DNA from: Saccharopolyspora thermophila
GTDB taxonomy: Bacteria > Actinomycetota > Actinomycetes > Mycobacteriales > Pseudonocardiaceae
Reading direction: 5' to 3'
Assembly: GCF_014646075.1 (NCBI RefSeq)
Contig: NZ_BMMT01000009.1
Span: 170,644 to 234,643, forward strand
Length of the DNA: 64,000 nucleotides
Made by a program: the position numbers and the translations under genes. The stretch's first letter is position 1; each line of letters starts with the position of its first letter. Positions 1-8,177 of this stretch are shown here, piece by piece. The notes beneath the pieces were generated by a model that had not been told where the DNA came from, did not search any database, and saw only the letters and a program-made list of their open reading frames with translations.

Positions 1-1
1 G

Positions 2-403
2 GTGTGGCAGGCGCTGCCGCTGGTCGGGCCGGTGCACCACGCGAAGTACGCGCGCAACGAGATCTACACGATGGTGCCGCGGTTCGCGGTGGACGAGCCC
101 GGCCAGGAGAACCCGACGGTCACCCCGATCCCCGGTGACGTCGTGTACTTCTCCTTCGACGGCGGCATGCTCGACCGCGCGTTCAAGGAGGAGAAGAACA
201 TCCACCAGCTGCCCGGTGTGATCGACCTGGCCCTCTTCTACGGCCGCAACAACCTGCTGCTCAACGGCGACGTGGGCTGGGTGCCGGGCAACGTCTACGC
301 CACCATCGTGGAGGGGCTGGACCGGATGGCCGAGGCGGGCAACGACGTCTGGCGGTCCGGCAGCGTCGGCGAGACCCTCCGCTACGAACGCCACGAGGGC
401 TGA
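2..403 (+). CDS. DUF3830 family protein, 5' truncated by the window edge
   Basis: The reading frame is already open at the first base, so the true start lies outside the window and about 133 C-terminal residues remain. The stretch HAKYARNEIYT followed by ENPTVTPIPGDV matches the small cyclophilin-like DUF3830 family as I know it; these proteins are usually about 140-160 residues, so little is missing. No enzyme activity is established for the family. It ends 11 bases before the next gene, an isomerase/decarboxylase-fold enzyme, and the two are probably co-transcribed in a catabolic operon. Family call is by recognition; function unknown. Confidence 0.7.
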   Translation: MWQALPLVGPVHHAKYARNEIYTMVPRFAVDEPGQENPTVTPIPGDVVYFSFDGGMLDRAFKEEKNIHQLPGVIDLALFYGRNNLLLNGDVGWVPGNVYATIVEGLDRMAEAGNDVWRSGSVGETLRYERHEG

Positions 404-414
404 CGGGGGAGACC

Positions 415-1173
415 ATGCCGCCTGACTTCCTCGGGGCGGTATCGGGCCCAAACCCGCAGCGCGGCGTGGGGGTGATCGCTCCGTTTGACCTGGCGTTGGA
501 CCGCGAGCTGTGGCGGTGGACTCCGCCGGAGGTGTCGCTGTATCTGACGCGCACGGCGTTCGTGCCGGTGCCGGTAACCGTCGAGCAGGCCCACCTGGTC
601 TCCGACGAGGCAGCGGTGCACGGTGCGACACGCGACCTGCTGGTACCCGAACCGGAGGTGGTGGCCTACGCCTGCACCTCCGGCAGCTTCGTCAACGGCG
701 CGACCGGTGAGCGTGCGCTGGTGGAGGTGATGGTGCAGGCGGGGGCACCCGCGGCGGTGACGACCTCGGGTGCGCTGGTGCAGGCGTTGCGGACACTGGG
801 CGTGGGCCGCATCGCGATCGCCACACCGTACGTGGCGGCCATGACCGAGCGGCTGCAGGGCTTTCTCGACGAGCACGGGGTCGAGGTGGTCACCAGCGTG
901 GGGCTGGGGCTGCTGGGCCAGATCTGGAAGGTCAGCTACCGGCAGGTGGTCGACATCGTGCGCTCGGCGGACCGGCCGGAGGCCGAGGCGATGTTCATCA
1001 GCTGCACGAACCTGCCCACCTACGACATCATCGGGCCGCTGGAGAAGGAGCTGGGCAAGCCGGTGCTGACGGCCAACCAGGTCACCATCTGGGCGGCGCT
1101 CCGCGTGATGGGGCTGCAGGCGGTGGCCCCGGAACAGCGGTTGATGCAGGTCGTCGACGCGCCGGCCGCATGA
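415..1173 (+). CDS. Maleate cis-trans isomerase / arylmalonate decarboxylase family protein
   Basis: A 252-residue enzyme of the Asp/Glu racemase superfamily, the usual length for maleate isomerases and arylmalonate decarboxylases. Both positions that carry catalytic cysteines in maleate isomerase are present: ACTSGSF around residue 86 and SCTNLPTYD around residue 195. The C-terminal GKPVLTANQVTIWAALR block is typical of the family. Start ATG 415 follows GGGGGAG. Such enzymes isomerise maleate to fumarate or decarboxylate/racemise small diacids; the actual substrate cannot be told. It sits between a DUF3830 gene and a second, diverged paralogue at 1333-2085. Confidence 0.8.
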   Translation: MPPDFLGAVSGPNPQRGVGVIAPFDLALDRELWRWTPPEVSLYLTRTAFVPVPVTVEQAHLVSDEAAVHGATRDLLVPEPEVVAYACTSGSFVNGATGERALVEVMVQAGAPAAVTTSGALVQALRTLGVGRIAIATPYVAAMTERLQGFLDEHGVEVVTSVGLGLLGQIWKVSYRQVVDIVRSADRPEAEAMFISCTNLPTYDIIGPLEKELGKPVLTANQVTIWAALRVMGLQAVAPEQRLMQVVDAPAA

Positions 1174-1219
1174 CGATCCCACCCAGCACCAACCAGACCC
1201 CCGCGACCGTTACGGTAAC

Positions 1220-1231
1220 ATTGTCAACAAT
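1220..1231. promoter_or_regulatory. Predicted GntR/FadR-type operator ATTGTCAACAAT
   Basis: Perfect 12-bp palindrome in the 159-base gap before the second isomerase-like gene. The identical 12-mer lies between gabD and gabT at 4428-4439. The TTGT-NN-ACAA form fits operators of FadR-subfamily GntR regulators, and a gene for one begins at 2100, so it is the natural candidate ligand. Binding is inferred. Confidence 0.6.
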
Positions 1232-1332
1232 CGACCGGTCGTTTCGGTGTTGGCCATATGGTCAGTGTTGGCGGTGACGCCGTGTGCGGTGGTGGTGCAC
1301 ACCCAACATCGAGCAAAGAAGGGAGTTCTCCG

Positions 1333-2085
1333 GTGCCGCACACCGCAGGCATTCTCTACCCCGGCCACAGCGCCGAAGACGACTACCCGGCCCTCGAGCG
1401 GCTGCTCGGTGATGGCGTGCGGCTGCCGCTGGTGCACACGCTGATGCGCGAGGACGCCCACCGGGTCGACGCGCTGCTGGACATCGGCTCCGAGGAGGTG
1501 CTCGCCGACGGCGCCCGCCAGCTGCTGGGGCAGCACCGCGTGCAGTCGGTGATCTGGGCGTGCACCAGTGGCAGCTTCATCTTCGGCTGGCAGGGCGCGC
1601 GCGAGCAGGTGGAGAGGCTGCAGGCGGTCACCGGCCTGCCGACCTCCAGCACGTCGTGGGCGTTCGTGCACGCCGCGGCCGCCCTCGGGGTGCACCGGGT
1701 GGCGGTGGCCGCGACCTACCCGGCCGACGTGGCCGCGAAATTCGTGGAGTTCCTCAAGGCCGCCGACCTGGAGGTGGTGCGGCAATCCAGCCGGGGCATC
1801 ATCACCGCCGCCGAGGTGGGGCGCCTGCAGCGCGAGGAGGTGCTGGCCTTCGCCGCGGCCAACGACGACGACCGGGCCGATGCGCTGCTGATGCCGGACA
1901 CCGCGCTGCACACCGCGGCGTGGCTGGAGGATCTGGAGGACCGGCTCGGCAAACCCGTGCTCACCGCCAACCAGGTCAGCGCCTGGGAGGCGCTGCGGCT
2001 GGCCGGTGATCACCGGCCGCACGACGGAGTGGGAACGCTGTTCCGCACGGCAACAGCAGGGGAGCGCGAGCACTCCCCGGGATGA
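1333..2085 (+). CDS. Second maleate isomerase/decarboxylase-fold paralogue lacking the second catalytic Cys
   Basis: A 250-residue protein clearly paralogous to the 415-1173 product: same WACTSGSF first-cysteine motif and the same GKPVLTANQVSAWEALR end. At the second active-site position, however, the neighbour has SCTN and this protein reads MPDTALHTA, so the second cysteine is replaced by Asp. It may have a different reaction or act as a partner subunit. GTG 1333 is chosen because a GGGAG box lies about eight bases upstream; an in-frame start at 1258 would add a poorly conserved 25-residue tail. The stop overlaps the region upstream of the GntR gene, suggesting one transcript. Confidence 0.75.
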   Translation: MPHTAGILYPGHSAEDDYPALERLLGDGVRLPLVHTLMREDAHRVDALLDIGSEEVLADGARQLLGQHRVQSVIWACTSGSFIFGWQGAREQVERLQAVTGLPTSSTSWAFVHAAAALGVHRVAVAATYPADVAAKFVEFLKAADLEVVRQSSRGIITAAEVGRLQREEVLAFAAANDDDRADALLMPDTALHTAAWLEDLEDRLGKPVLTANQVSAWEALRLAGDHRPHDGVGTLFRTATAGEREHSPG

Positions 2086-2099
2086 GGAGATGGTGTCAG

Positions 2100-2792
2100 G
2101 TGCTCGGGACCGACGAGCAGAACCAGCAGCCCGGTGAACTGGAGCCGGTGCAGCGCAAGTCGACCGCGGCGATCGTGGCTGACCAGCTGCGTGCGGCGAT
2201 CATGTACGGTTCGCTGCCGCCGGGCAGTCAGCTCGGGGAGGCCGAGCTGGCCGCCCGGCTCGGGGTCAGCCGCGGACCGCTGCGCGAGGCGATGCAGCGG
2301 CTGGTCGCCGAGGGGTTGCTGCGCAGCGAACCGCACCGCGGGTTGTTCGTGATGACCCTGGACGCCGACGACGTCCGCGACATCTACCTGGCGCGGCTGG
2401 CGGTGGAACGCGCCGCGTGCGAGCAGATCGTGCGTCACCACCGGGTGGAGGCGGTGGCGGAGCTGACCGCGGCACAGAGCCGGATGGTGGCCGCGGCAGG
2501 CAAGGGCGATCCGATCGAGCTGGCCGACGCCGACCAGGAGTTCCACGAGACCCTGGTGCGGGTCTCCGGCAGCCCGCGGCTGCAGCGCATGGCGCAGACG
2601 CTGCTGGTGGAGAAGCGGATGTGCCTGACGGCGCTGCAGGACAAGTACCACGCGGACGTGCAGGCGCTCGTCGACGAGCACAAGGGGCTGGTGGACGCGA
2701 TCGAGGCCGGTGACGAGCAGCTGCTGCTGCAACGCCTGCAAGCCCACATGAACGACGCCCTGAACCGCCTCAACGGCTCCATGACCAGCTGA
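2100..2792 (+). CDS. GntR family transcriptional regulator, FadR subfamily
   Basis: A 230-residue regulator with an N-terminal winged helix (residues about 10-75; SRGPLREAMQRLVAEGLL is the recognition-helix region) and a C-terminal all-helical FCD effector domain (FHETLVRVSG and the final EHKGLVDAIEAGD block, with metal-binding-type histidines). GTG 2100 follows GAGGAGA at good spacing; an upstream ATG at 2082 is possible. It directly follows the two isomerase-like genes. The shared palindrome ATTGTCAACAAT at 1220 and 4428 is the likely operator, which would make it the local regulator of both the isomerase operon and gabD/gabT. Effector unknown. Confidence 0.85.
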   Translation: MLGTDEQNQQPGELEPVQRKSTAAIVADQLRAAIMYGSLPPGSQLGEAELAARLGVSRGPLREAMQRLVAEGLLRSEPHRGLFVMTLDADDVRDIYLARLAVERAACEQIVRHHRVEAVAELTAAQSRMVAAAGKGDPIELADADQEFHETLVRVSGSPRLQRMAQTLLVEKRMCLTALQDKYHADVQALVDEHKGLVDAIEAGDEQLLLQRLQAHMNDALNRLNGSMTS

Positions 2793-2813
2793 AGGCACCC
2801 AGGCAGCGGGAAC

Positions 2814-2860
2814 GACTGCGGGGTGCCTTCGCCAACCTCGGCTGAAGGCACCCCGCAGTC
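2814..2860. terminator. Bidirectional terminator hairpin between GntR gene and gabD
   Basis: Two perfect 17-base inverted arms (2814-2830 and 2844-2860, beginning GACTGCGGGG) with a 13-base loop, between convergent genes. A further GAAGGCACCC copy at 2791-2800 can pair with the first arm's 3' half, so two alternative hairpins exist, one for each direction. Confidence 0.8.
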
Positions 2861-2876
2861 GGGGATCGGATCGCGG

Positions 2877-4358
2877 TCACAGGCCGCCCACGGCGACGTA
2901 CTTGGTTTCCAGGAACTCCTCGATGCCCAGCTTGCCGCCCTCGCGGCCCAGACCGGAGTGCTTGACCCCGCCGAACGGCGCCGCCGGGTTGGACACGATG
3001 CCCTGGTTGAGGCCCACCATGCCGCTCTCCAGCGCCTCGGCGACCCGCAGGGCGCGCTGCACATCGCGGGTGTAGAGGTAGCTGACCAGGCCGTACTCGG
3101 TGTTGTTGGCCTGGGCGATGACGGCCTGCTCGTCGGTGAACGCGGTGATCGGCGCGACCGGTCCGAAGATCTCCTCCCGGCTCAGCCGCGCGGCCAGTGG
3201 CACCCCGGTGAGCACCGTGGGCTGGTAGAAGTAGCCCTCGCCGTCGCGCGGGGAGCCGCCGGTGACGATCTCGGCGCCGAGCCGCACGGCGTCGTCGACC
3301 AGGTCGGTGACCTTGCCCAGTTGCGTGTCGTCGATCAGTGGCCCCACCTGCACGTCGTCGGTGACGCCGCGGCCCACCCGCAACCGGCTCATCCGCTCGG
3401 CCAGCCGGCGGGAGAACTCCTCGACGACGTCGGCGTGCACGTAGAACCGGTTGGCCGCGGTGCACGCCTCCCCGATGTTGCGCATCTTCGCCAGCATCGC
3501 GCCGTCGACCGCGGCGTCGAGGTCGGCGTCGTCGAAGACCACGAACGGGGCATTGCCGCCCAGTTCCAGCGACACCTTCAGCACCTGCTCGGCGGACTGC
3601 TCGATGAGTTTGCGGCCGACCGCGGTGGAGCCGGTGAACGACAGCTTGCGGGCCCGGCCGTCGCGGATCATCGGCTCCATCAGCCGACCCGCGCTGTGGG
3701 AGGTGACGACGTTGAGCACGCCGTCGGGCAGCCCGGCCTCCTGCAGGATTCCGGCCAGTGCCAGCATCGACAGCGGTGTCTGGTGGGCGGGCTTGATCAC
3801 CGAGGTGCAGCCCGCGGCGATGGCCGGGCCGATCTTGCGGGTGCCCATGGCCATCGGGAAGTTCCAGGGGGTGATCAGCAGCGCCGGGCCGACCGGCTGG
3901 CGCATCACCAGAAACCGGCCGGTGCCGTTGGGGGCCACCGCGTAGTCGCCGCCGATGCGCACGGCTTCCTCGGAGAACCAGCGGAAGAACTCCGCGGCGT
4001 AGGTGACCTCGGCACGCGACTCGGTCAGCGGTTTGCCCATCTCCAGGGTCATCAGCAGCGCCAGGTCCTCGTGGCGCTGCATGATCAGCTCGAAGGCGCG
4101 GCGCAGGATCTCGCCGCGTTCGCGCGGTGGGTGCGTGGCCCACCGGGGTTGGGCGTCCGCGGCGGCGGCCAGCGCCGCCAGGCCGTCCTCGGGGGAGGCG
4201 TCGGCCACCGAGCACAACGCCCGCCCGGTTGAGGGGTCCTCCACGTCGAAGGTGCGTTCGCCCGTGGCGGGCCGCCACGTGCCGCCGATGAGCAGCTGTT
4301 TGGGTGCGGCGTCGACGACAGTGGCCTCGCGGGGGTGCTGTTGGGTTGAGATGGTCAT
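2877..4358 (-). CDS. gabD: NAD(P)-dependent succinate-semialdehyde dehydrogenase
   Basis: A 493-residue aldehyde dehydrogenase, normal length for GabD, oxidising succinate semialdehyde to succinate. The cofactor-binding block ITPWNFPMAMGTRKIGPA, the general-base region LELGGNAPFVVF and the catalytic cysteine in IGEACTAANRFY are intact; EEIFGPVAPI and GGVKHSGLGREGG follow. It is transcribed divergently from gabT, and the 116-base gap between them holds a likely GntR operator. With gabT it converts GABA to succinate for the TCA cycle. Exact aldehyde specificity is inferred from family similarity and the gabT neighbour. Confidence 0.9.
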   Translation of the reverse strand: MTISTQQHPREATVVDAAPKQLLIGGTWRPATGERTFDVEDPSTGRALCSVADASPEDGLAALAAAADAQPRWATHPPRERGEILRRAFELIMQRHEDLALLMTLEMGKPLTESRAEVTYAAEFFRWFSEEAVRIGGDYAVAPNGTGRFLVMRQPVGPALLITPWNFPMAMGTRKIGPAIAAGCTSVIKPAHQTPLSMLALAGILQEAGLPDGVLNVVTSHSAGRLMEPMIRDGRARKLSFTGSTAVGRKLIEQSAEQVLKVSLELGGNAPFVVFDDADLDAAVDGAMLAKMRNIGEACTAANRFYVHADVVEEFSRRLAERMSRLRVGRGVTDDVQVGPLIDDTQLGKVTDLVDDAVRLGAEIVTGGSPRDGEGYFYQPTVLTGVPLAARLSREEIFGPVAPITAFTDEQAVIAQANNTEYGLVSYLYTRDVQRALRVAEALESGMVGLNQGIVSNPAAPFGGVKHSGLGREGGKLGIEEFLETKYVAVGGL

Positions 4359-4427
4359 GGCAACGGCGGACCCTTCTGGCTTGCACGGTGGACAGCGTTG
4401 GCCGGTGATGGTTGCATGTCACCGGAG

Positions 4428-4439
4428 ATTGTCAACAAT
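4428..4439. promoter_or_regulatory. Predicted GntR/FadR-type operator ATTGTCAACAAT (second copy)
   Basis: Exact repeat of the palindrome at 1220-1231, placed in the divergent gabD/gabT promoter gap, 35 bases before the gabT start. Position fits control of both promoters by one regulator, probably the product of 2100-2792. Confidence 0.6.
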
Positions 4440-4474
4440 CCTACATTCGTACGCTTGGATACCTGGAGTTGATC

Positions 4475-5725
4475 ATGGCTGAGCTCTCGCCGGTCCTGAA
4501 GCAGGCCACGCCGGTCCTGGCCGCACGAGGCGAAGGCGTCTACCTCTACGACGAGCAGGACCGCCGCTACCTGGACTTCACCGCCGGGATCGGCGTCACC
4601 AGCACGGGCCACTGCCACCCGCGCGTGGTCGAAGCCGCCCAGCGCCAGGTGGGTACCCTCATCCACGGCCAGTACACGACCGTGATGCACCGGCCGCTTC
4701 TGCAGCTGACCGAACGGCTCGGCGAGGTGCTACCCGAGGGCCTGGACCGGCTGTTCTACGTCAACTCCGGCAGCGAAGCGGTGGAGGCCGCGGTGCGGCT
4801 GGCCCGCCAGGCCACCGGGCGGCAGAACATCGTGGCCTTCCAGGGCGGCTTCCACGGCCGCACCATGGGCGCGGCCGCCCTGACCAGCTCCGGCACCAAG
4901 GTGCGCGCCGGCATCGGCCCGCTGATGCCCGGCGTGGTGTTCACCCCGTTCCCCGAGCCCTACCGGCAGCACTGCAGCCAGGCCGAGGCGGTGCGGTGGG
5001 CCCTGGCCGAGTTCGACCACCTGCTGGTCACCCTCAGCTCCCCCCGCGACACCGCGGCCATCATCGTCGAACCCGTCCTCGGCGAGGGCGGCTACATCCC
5101 GGCCCCACCGGAGTTCCTGCGCGGCCTGCGGGAACGCGCCGACCAGCACGGCATCCTGCTCATCGTCGACGAGGTGCAGACCGGCGTCGGGCGCACCGGC
5201 AGGTTCTGGGGTCATGACCACGCCGCCATCCGCCCCGACATTCTCATCACCGCCAAGGGCCTGGCCAGCGGCTTCCCGCTGTCGGCGATCGCCGCCGGCG
5301 AGGACCTCATGGCCACGGCGTGGCCGGGCTCGCAGGGCGGCACCTACGGCGGCAACGCGGTCGCGGCCGCCGCGGCCATCGCCACCCTCGACGTGGTGCG
5401 CGACGAAAAGCTCGTCGACAACGCCGCCGAGCAGGGCGCCCGGCTGCAGGAGGGACTGCGCAAGGTCGCCGCCGAGCACCCGGTGATCGGCGACGTGCGC
5501 GGCCTGGGCCTGATGATCGGCAACGAGTTCACCACCCCCGACGGGCTGCCGGACACCGCCACCGCCACCCGCGCACACCAGGCCGCCGCCGAACGCGGCC
5601 TGCTGCTGCTGACCTGCGGCCCGCACGGCAACGTGGTGCGGATGATCCCGCCGCTGATCGTCACCGCCGAGCAGGTCGACGACGCGGTGGCACGCTGGGC
5701 CGAGGCACTCGCCGCCATCGCCTGA
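4475..5725 (+). CDS. gabT: 4-aminobutyrate aminotransferase (class III PLP enzyme)
   Basis: A 416-residue class III aminotransferase that moves the amino group of GABA to 2-oxoglutarate, giving succinate semialdehyde for the divergent gabD product. Visible features: FYVNSGSEAVEAAVRLAR phosphate-binding region, AFQGGFHGRTMGA, IVDEVQTGVGRTG with the PLP-interacting Asp, and the Schiff-base lysine in ITAKGLASGFP. ATG 4475 follows GGAG at a seven-base spacing and gives the standard N-terminus. Related ornithine or other omega-amino acid aminotransferases are the main alternative, but pairing with gabD favours GABA. Confidence 0.88.
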   Translation: MAELSPVLKQATPVLAARGEGVYLYDEQDRRYLDFTAGIGVTSTGHCHPRVVEAAQRQVGTLIHGQYTTVMHRPLLQLTERLGEVLPEGLDRLFYVNSGSEAVEAAVRLARQATGRQNIVAFQGGFHGRTMGAAALTSSGTKVRAGIGPLMPGVVFTPFPEPYRQHCSQAEAVRWALAEFDHLLVTLSSPRDTAAIIVEPVLGEGGYIPAPPEFLRGLRERADQHGILLIVDEVQTGVGRTGRFWGHDHAAIRPDILITAKGLASGFPLSAIAAGEDLMATAWPGSQGGTYGGNAVAAAAAIATLDVVRDEKLVDNAAEQGARLQEGLRKVAAEHPVIGDVRGLGLMIGNEFTTPDGLPDTATATRAHQAAAERGLLLLTCGPHGNVVRMIPPLIVTAEQVDDAVARWAEALAAIA

Positions 5726-5780
5726 CCCCCGCCTGGCCAACGGTGCCGTGTGACCTGACGCTCACCCCCACCACCAGCCA

Positions 5781-5806
5781 AAACGGGTGATCGCGGGTCA
5801 CCGTTT
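5781..5806 (+). terminator. Terminator-like hairpin after gabT
   Basis: AAACGGGTGA and TCACCGTTT pair around a seven-base loop with one bulged G, 55 bases after the gabT stop. Confidence 0.5.
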
Positions 5807-5904
5807 CATAGCGGTCGCTGTTTCGCGGGCGCCCGTCTGCGATGCTTCACGCCAACACCGGCGCGCGCCGGAAGCGCCGGTCGGAACCGACGCAGGTGTG
5901 GTGC

Positions 5905-7038
5905 ATGAGTGACTGGTCGGCGGGTCAGCCGCCGAAAAGCCCGAGGCCGCAGCAGCCAGGCGGCCGCTATGACTACTACCGCCAGGCCCGCGAACCCCGC
6001 GGCGGACCACCCCCGCCCCCGCCGCCGCACCGCGGGATCCGGCCGCCGGCCCACGACACACCGCCGCCGCGGCCACGCCGCAAGCCCAGGCGGTGGGGGC
6101 GGCGCATCGGCGTCACCCTGGCCGTGCTGGTGGTGCTGCTCGGGGCTCTGGTGCTCTACCTCGACAGCCTGCTGCAGCGCACCGCCGCGCTGTCCTTCTC
6201 CGGCCAGGCCGCCGACTCCTCAGGCACGAACTGGCTGCTGGTGGGCTCCGACAGCCGCGAGGGCCTGGACGAGGCCCGCCGCGAGGAGCTCTCCGCCGGT
6301 GACGCCGGCGGCCGCCGCACCGACAGCATGATGCTGGTGCACATCCCCGGCAGCGGCGGCCAGCCCGCGCTGATCAGCCTGCCCCGCGACTCCTACGTGG
6401 CCATCCCCGGCCACGGCAAGGACAAGCTCAACGCCGCCTTCTCCTACGGCGGCCCGCAGCTGCTGGCCCAGACCATCGAGCAGGCCACCGGCGTGCACAT
6501 CGACCACTACGCCGAGATCGGTTTCGGCGGGTTCGCCGACCTGGTCGACGCCGTCGGCGGGGTCGAGATCTGCCTGGATGAGCCGATGAACGACGACATG
6601 GCCAACGTCCACCTACAGGCCGGCTGCCAGGAGCTCGACGGTCCCACCGCGCTGGGCTTCGTCCGCGCCCGCTACTCGCTCAAGGGCGGCGACCTGGAAC
6701 GGGCGCAGAACCAGCGCAAGCTGCTGGCCGCCCTGGTCGACAAGGCCACCGGGCCAGCCACGCTGCTCAACCCGTTCCGGCTGTTCCCGCTGGCGACCGG
6801 AGCGAGCAAAACGTTCTTGGTCAACGACGGCGACCACATCTGGCACCTGGCTTCGCTGGCGCTGGCGATGGGCGACATCAGCAGCGGCCAGGGCGTGACC
6901 ACAGCCGTGCCGTTCGGCCGCTTCGGAAAGGCCGCCAACGGCGGCTCGGTCATCGTGTGGGACCACGACAAGGCCAGCCGCCTGTTCGAGGCGATCGCCC
7001 ACGACCAGCCCATCCCGCAGGATCTGATCGGGCAGTAG
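5905..7038 (+). CDS. LytR-CpsA-Psr (LCP) family cell-wall glycopolymer transferase
   Basis: A 377-residue membrane-anchored enzyme of the family that attaches teichoic acid, arabinogalactan or other polymers from lipid carriers to peptidoglycan, outside the membrane. The first 60 residues are proline/arginine-rich and cytoplasmic, one membrane helix follows at about residues 66-88 (TLAVLVVLLGALVLYL), then the extracellular LCP domain with TDSMMLVHIP, the conserved Arg/Asp motif LPRDSYVAIPG and FSYGGPQLLAQTIE. ATG 5905 is used; an in-frame ATG at 5842 would add 21 residues. It converges on a secreted lysozyme gene, a theme of envelope maintenance. The polymer handled is unknown. Confidence 0.88.
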   Translation: MSDWSAGQPPKSPRPQQPGGRYDYYRQAREPRGGPPPPPPPHRGIRPPAHDTPPPRPRRKPRRWGRRIGVTLAVLVVLLGALVLYLDSLLQRTAALSFSGQAADSSGTNWLLVGSDSREGLDEARREELSAGDAGGRRTDSMMLVHIPGSGGQPALISLPRDSYVAIPGHGKDKLNAAFSYGGPQLLAQTIEQATGVHIDHYAEIGFGGFADLVDAVGGVEICLDEPMNDDMANVHLQAGCQELDGPTALGFVRARYSLKGGDLERAQNQRKLLAALVDKATGPATLLNPFRLFPLATGASKTFLVNDGDHIWHLASLALAMGDISSGQGVTTAVPFGRFGKAANGGSVIVWDHDKASRLFEAIAHDQPIPQDLIGQ

Positions 7039-7042
7039 CCAA

Positions 7043-7088
7043 CGATGCGGGCCGCCCCGGGACCGTGTCGCCGGAGCGGCCCGCATCG
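7043..7088. terminator. Bidirectional terminator between LCP and lysozyme genes
   Basis: Perfect 13-base arms CGATGCGGGCCGC (7043-7055) and its complement (7076-7088) with a 20-base loop, between convergent genes. Confidence 0.8.
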
Positions 7089-7103
7089 CCGTGGGAGGGA
7101 CGG

Positions 7104-7955
7104 TCAGGAGATGAACCGCCGCAGCTGCTGCAGGTCGCCGTTGAAGACGTCCTGCCCGCCGGGCAACGGGCCCCGGTCGCTGTGCTGCCAGATGGTGTGG
7201 AAGCCCCACCCCGCGGGCAGCTGCCCCAGCTGCGGCCCGTAACGGGCGATCCACAGCGGATTGTTCGGCGCGAAGTCCGGATTGGCCCCGGTGCAGCGGT
7301 TCCACCAGTTCGTGGTGGTGTAGATGACCGGGAACCGGCCGGTCCGGGCATGGTAGGTGTTGCTGAAATCAGCGATCCACCGCGACATCGCCACCGGGTC
7401 CAGCCCGTAGCATGCCTCACCGTAGGGGTTGTACTCGATGTCGAGCGCCCCGGGCAGGGTCCGCCCGTCGCGCGACCAGCCGCCGCCGTTGTCGACGAAG
7501 AAGTTCGCCTGCTCGGCACCGGAGGAACGGTCGGGCAGCGCGAAGTGGTAGGCGCCGCGGATCATGCCGACCTGGTGCGAGCCGGCGTACTGCTGGGCGA
7601 AGCTGCTGTTGCGGAACCCGGTGCCCTCGGTGGCCTTGACGTAGGCGAACCGGGCCCCGTCGGCCCATGCCTTTGCCCAGTCCACGTCGCCCTGGTGGCC
7701 GCTGACGTCCATGCCCGCCACCCCGCCCGCGGGCAGCGAACGCGGCGAGCCGGTGCCCTCGACGCTGTAACCGGCCCACGCCCCGTCGGGATCGCGGGGG
7801 TCCAGCAGCGGCGCGGCCCGCGGCACACCCGGCGCGGCCTGCGCCGCCCCGCTGGTCAGCGCGGCCGCGGTCAGCAGCGCGCACAGCAGCCCGAAAGTCC
7901 TTCGTGGACGGCGTGGGCGCCGGCGTCGCCGGTGGTCGCTTCTCGCGCGTAGCAC
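7104..7955 (-). CDS. Secreted GH25 lysozyme (N-acetylmuramidase)
   Basis: A 283-residue secreted glycoside hydrolase family 25 muramidase that cleaves peptidoglycan glycan strands. A long arginine-rich n-region and hydrophobic core (FGLLCALLTAAALTSGAAQA, cleavage near AQA-AP) form the signal peptide. The catalytic domain starts at GMDVSGHQGDVDW and carries YVKATEG and the LDIEYN motif that holds the catalytic acidic residues in GH25; a WQHSD motif lies near the end. GTG 7955 is chosen because GAGGAGGGG lies just upstream. It is divergent from the ABC-class ATPase, with a 19-bp-stem hairpin between them. Confidence 0.88.
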   Translation of the reverse strand: MLRARSDHRRRRRPRRPRRTFGLLCALLTAAALTSGAAQAAPGVPRAAPLLDPRDPDGAWAGYSVEGTGSPRSLPAGGVAGMDVSGHQGDVDWAKAWADGARFAYVKATEGTGFRNSSFAQQYAGSHQVGMIRGAYHFALPDRSSGAEQANFFVDNGGGWSRDGRTLPGALDIEYNPYGEACYGLDPVAMSRWIADFSNTYHARTGRFPVIYTTTNWWNRCTGANPDFAPNNPLWIARYGPQLGQLPAGWGFHTIWQHSDRGPLPGGQDVFNGDLQQLRRFIS

Positions 7956-8074
7956 TGCATTCCCCTCCTCACCACCTGGGCTTTCCCCGGGTGGTTCCGG
8001 GGAAGCGACCGACGCCGAAAGCGGAGATCGTGTGCGTTGGGAGAATAACCCGGTACCGCACCTCGCGCTGTGTT

Positions 8075-8116
8075 CTGCCGCCACTGTGGACCCGCCGGGG
8101 TCCACAGTGGCGGCAG
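8075..8116. repeat. Perfect 19-bp inverted repeat with 4-base loop
   Basis: Arms 8075-8093 and 8098-8116 (core CCACTGTGGACCC / GGGTCCACAGTGG) pair perfectly around GCCG. It sits between divergent genes, so it is not an ordinary terminator of either neighbour. It could be a regulatory hairpin, an operator pair or a small mobile repeat. Confidence 0.7.
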
Positions 8117-8177
8117 GCAGGGGTGACGCAGATCTCCCGACTGGAGAATCAGCGGCGCGTCAGGTAGGTCTCGGGGC

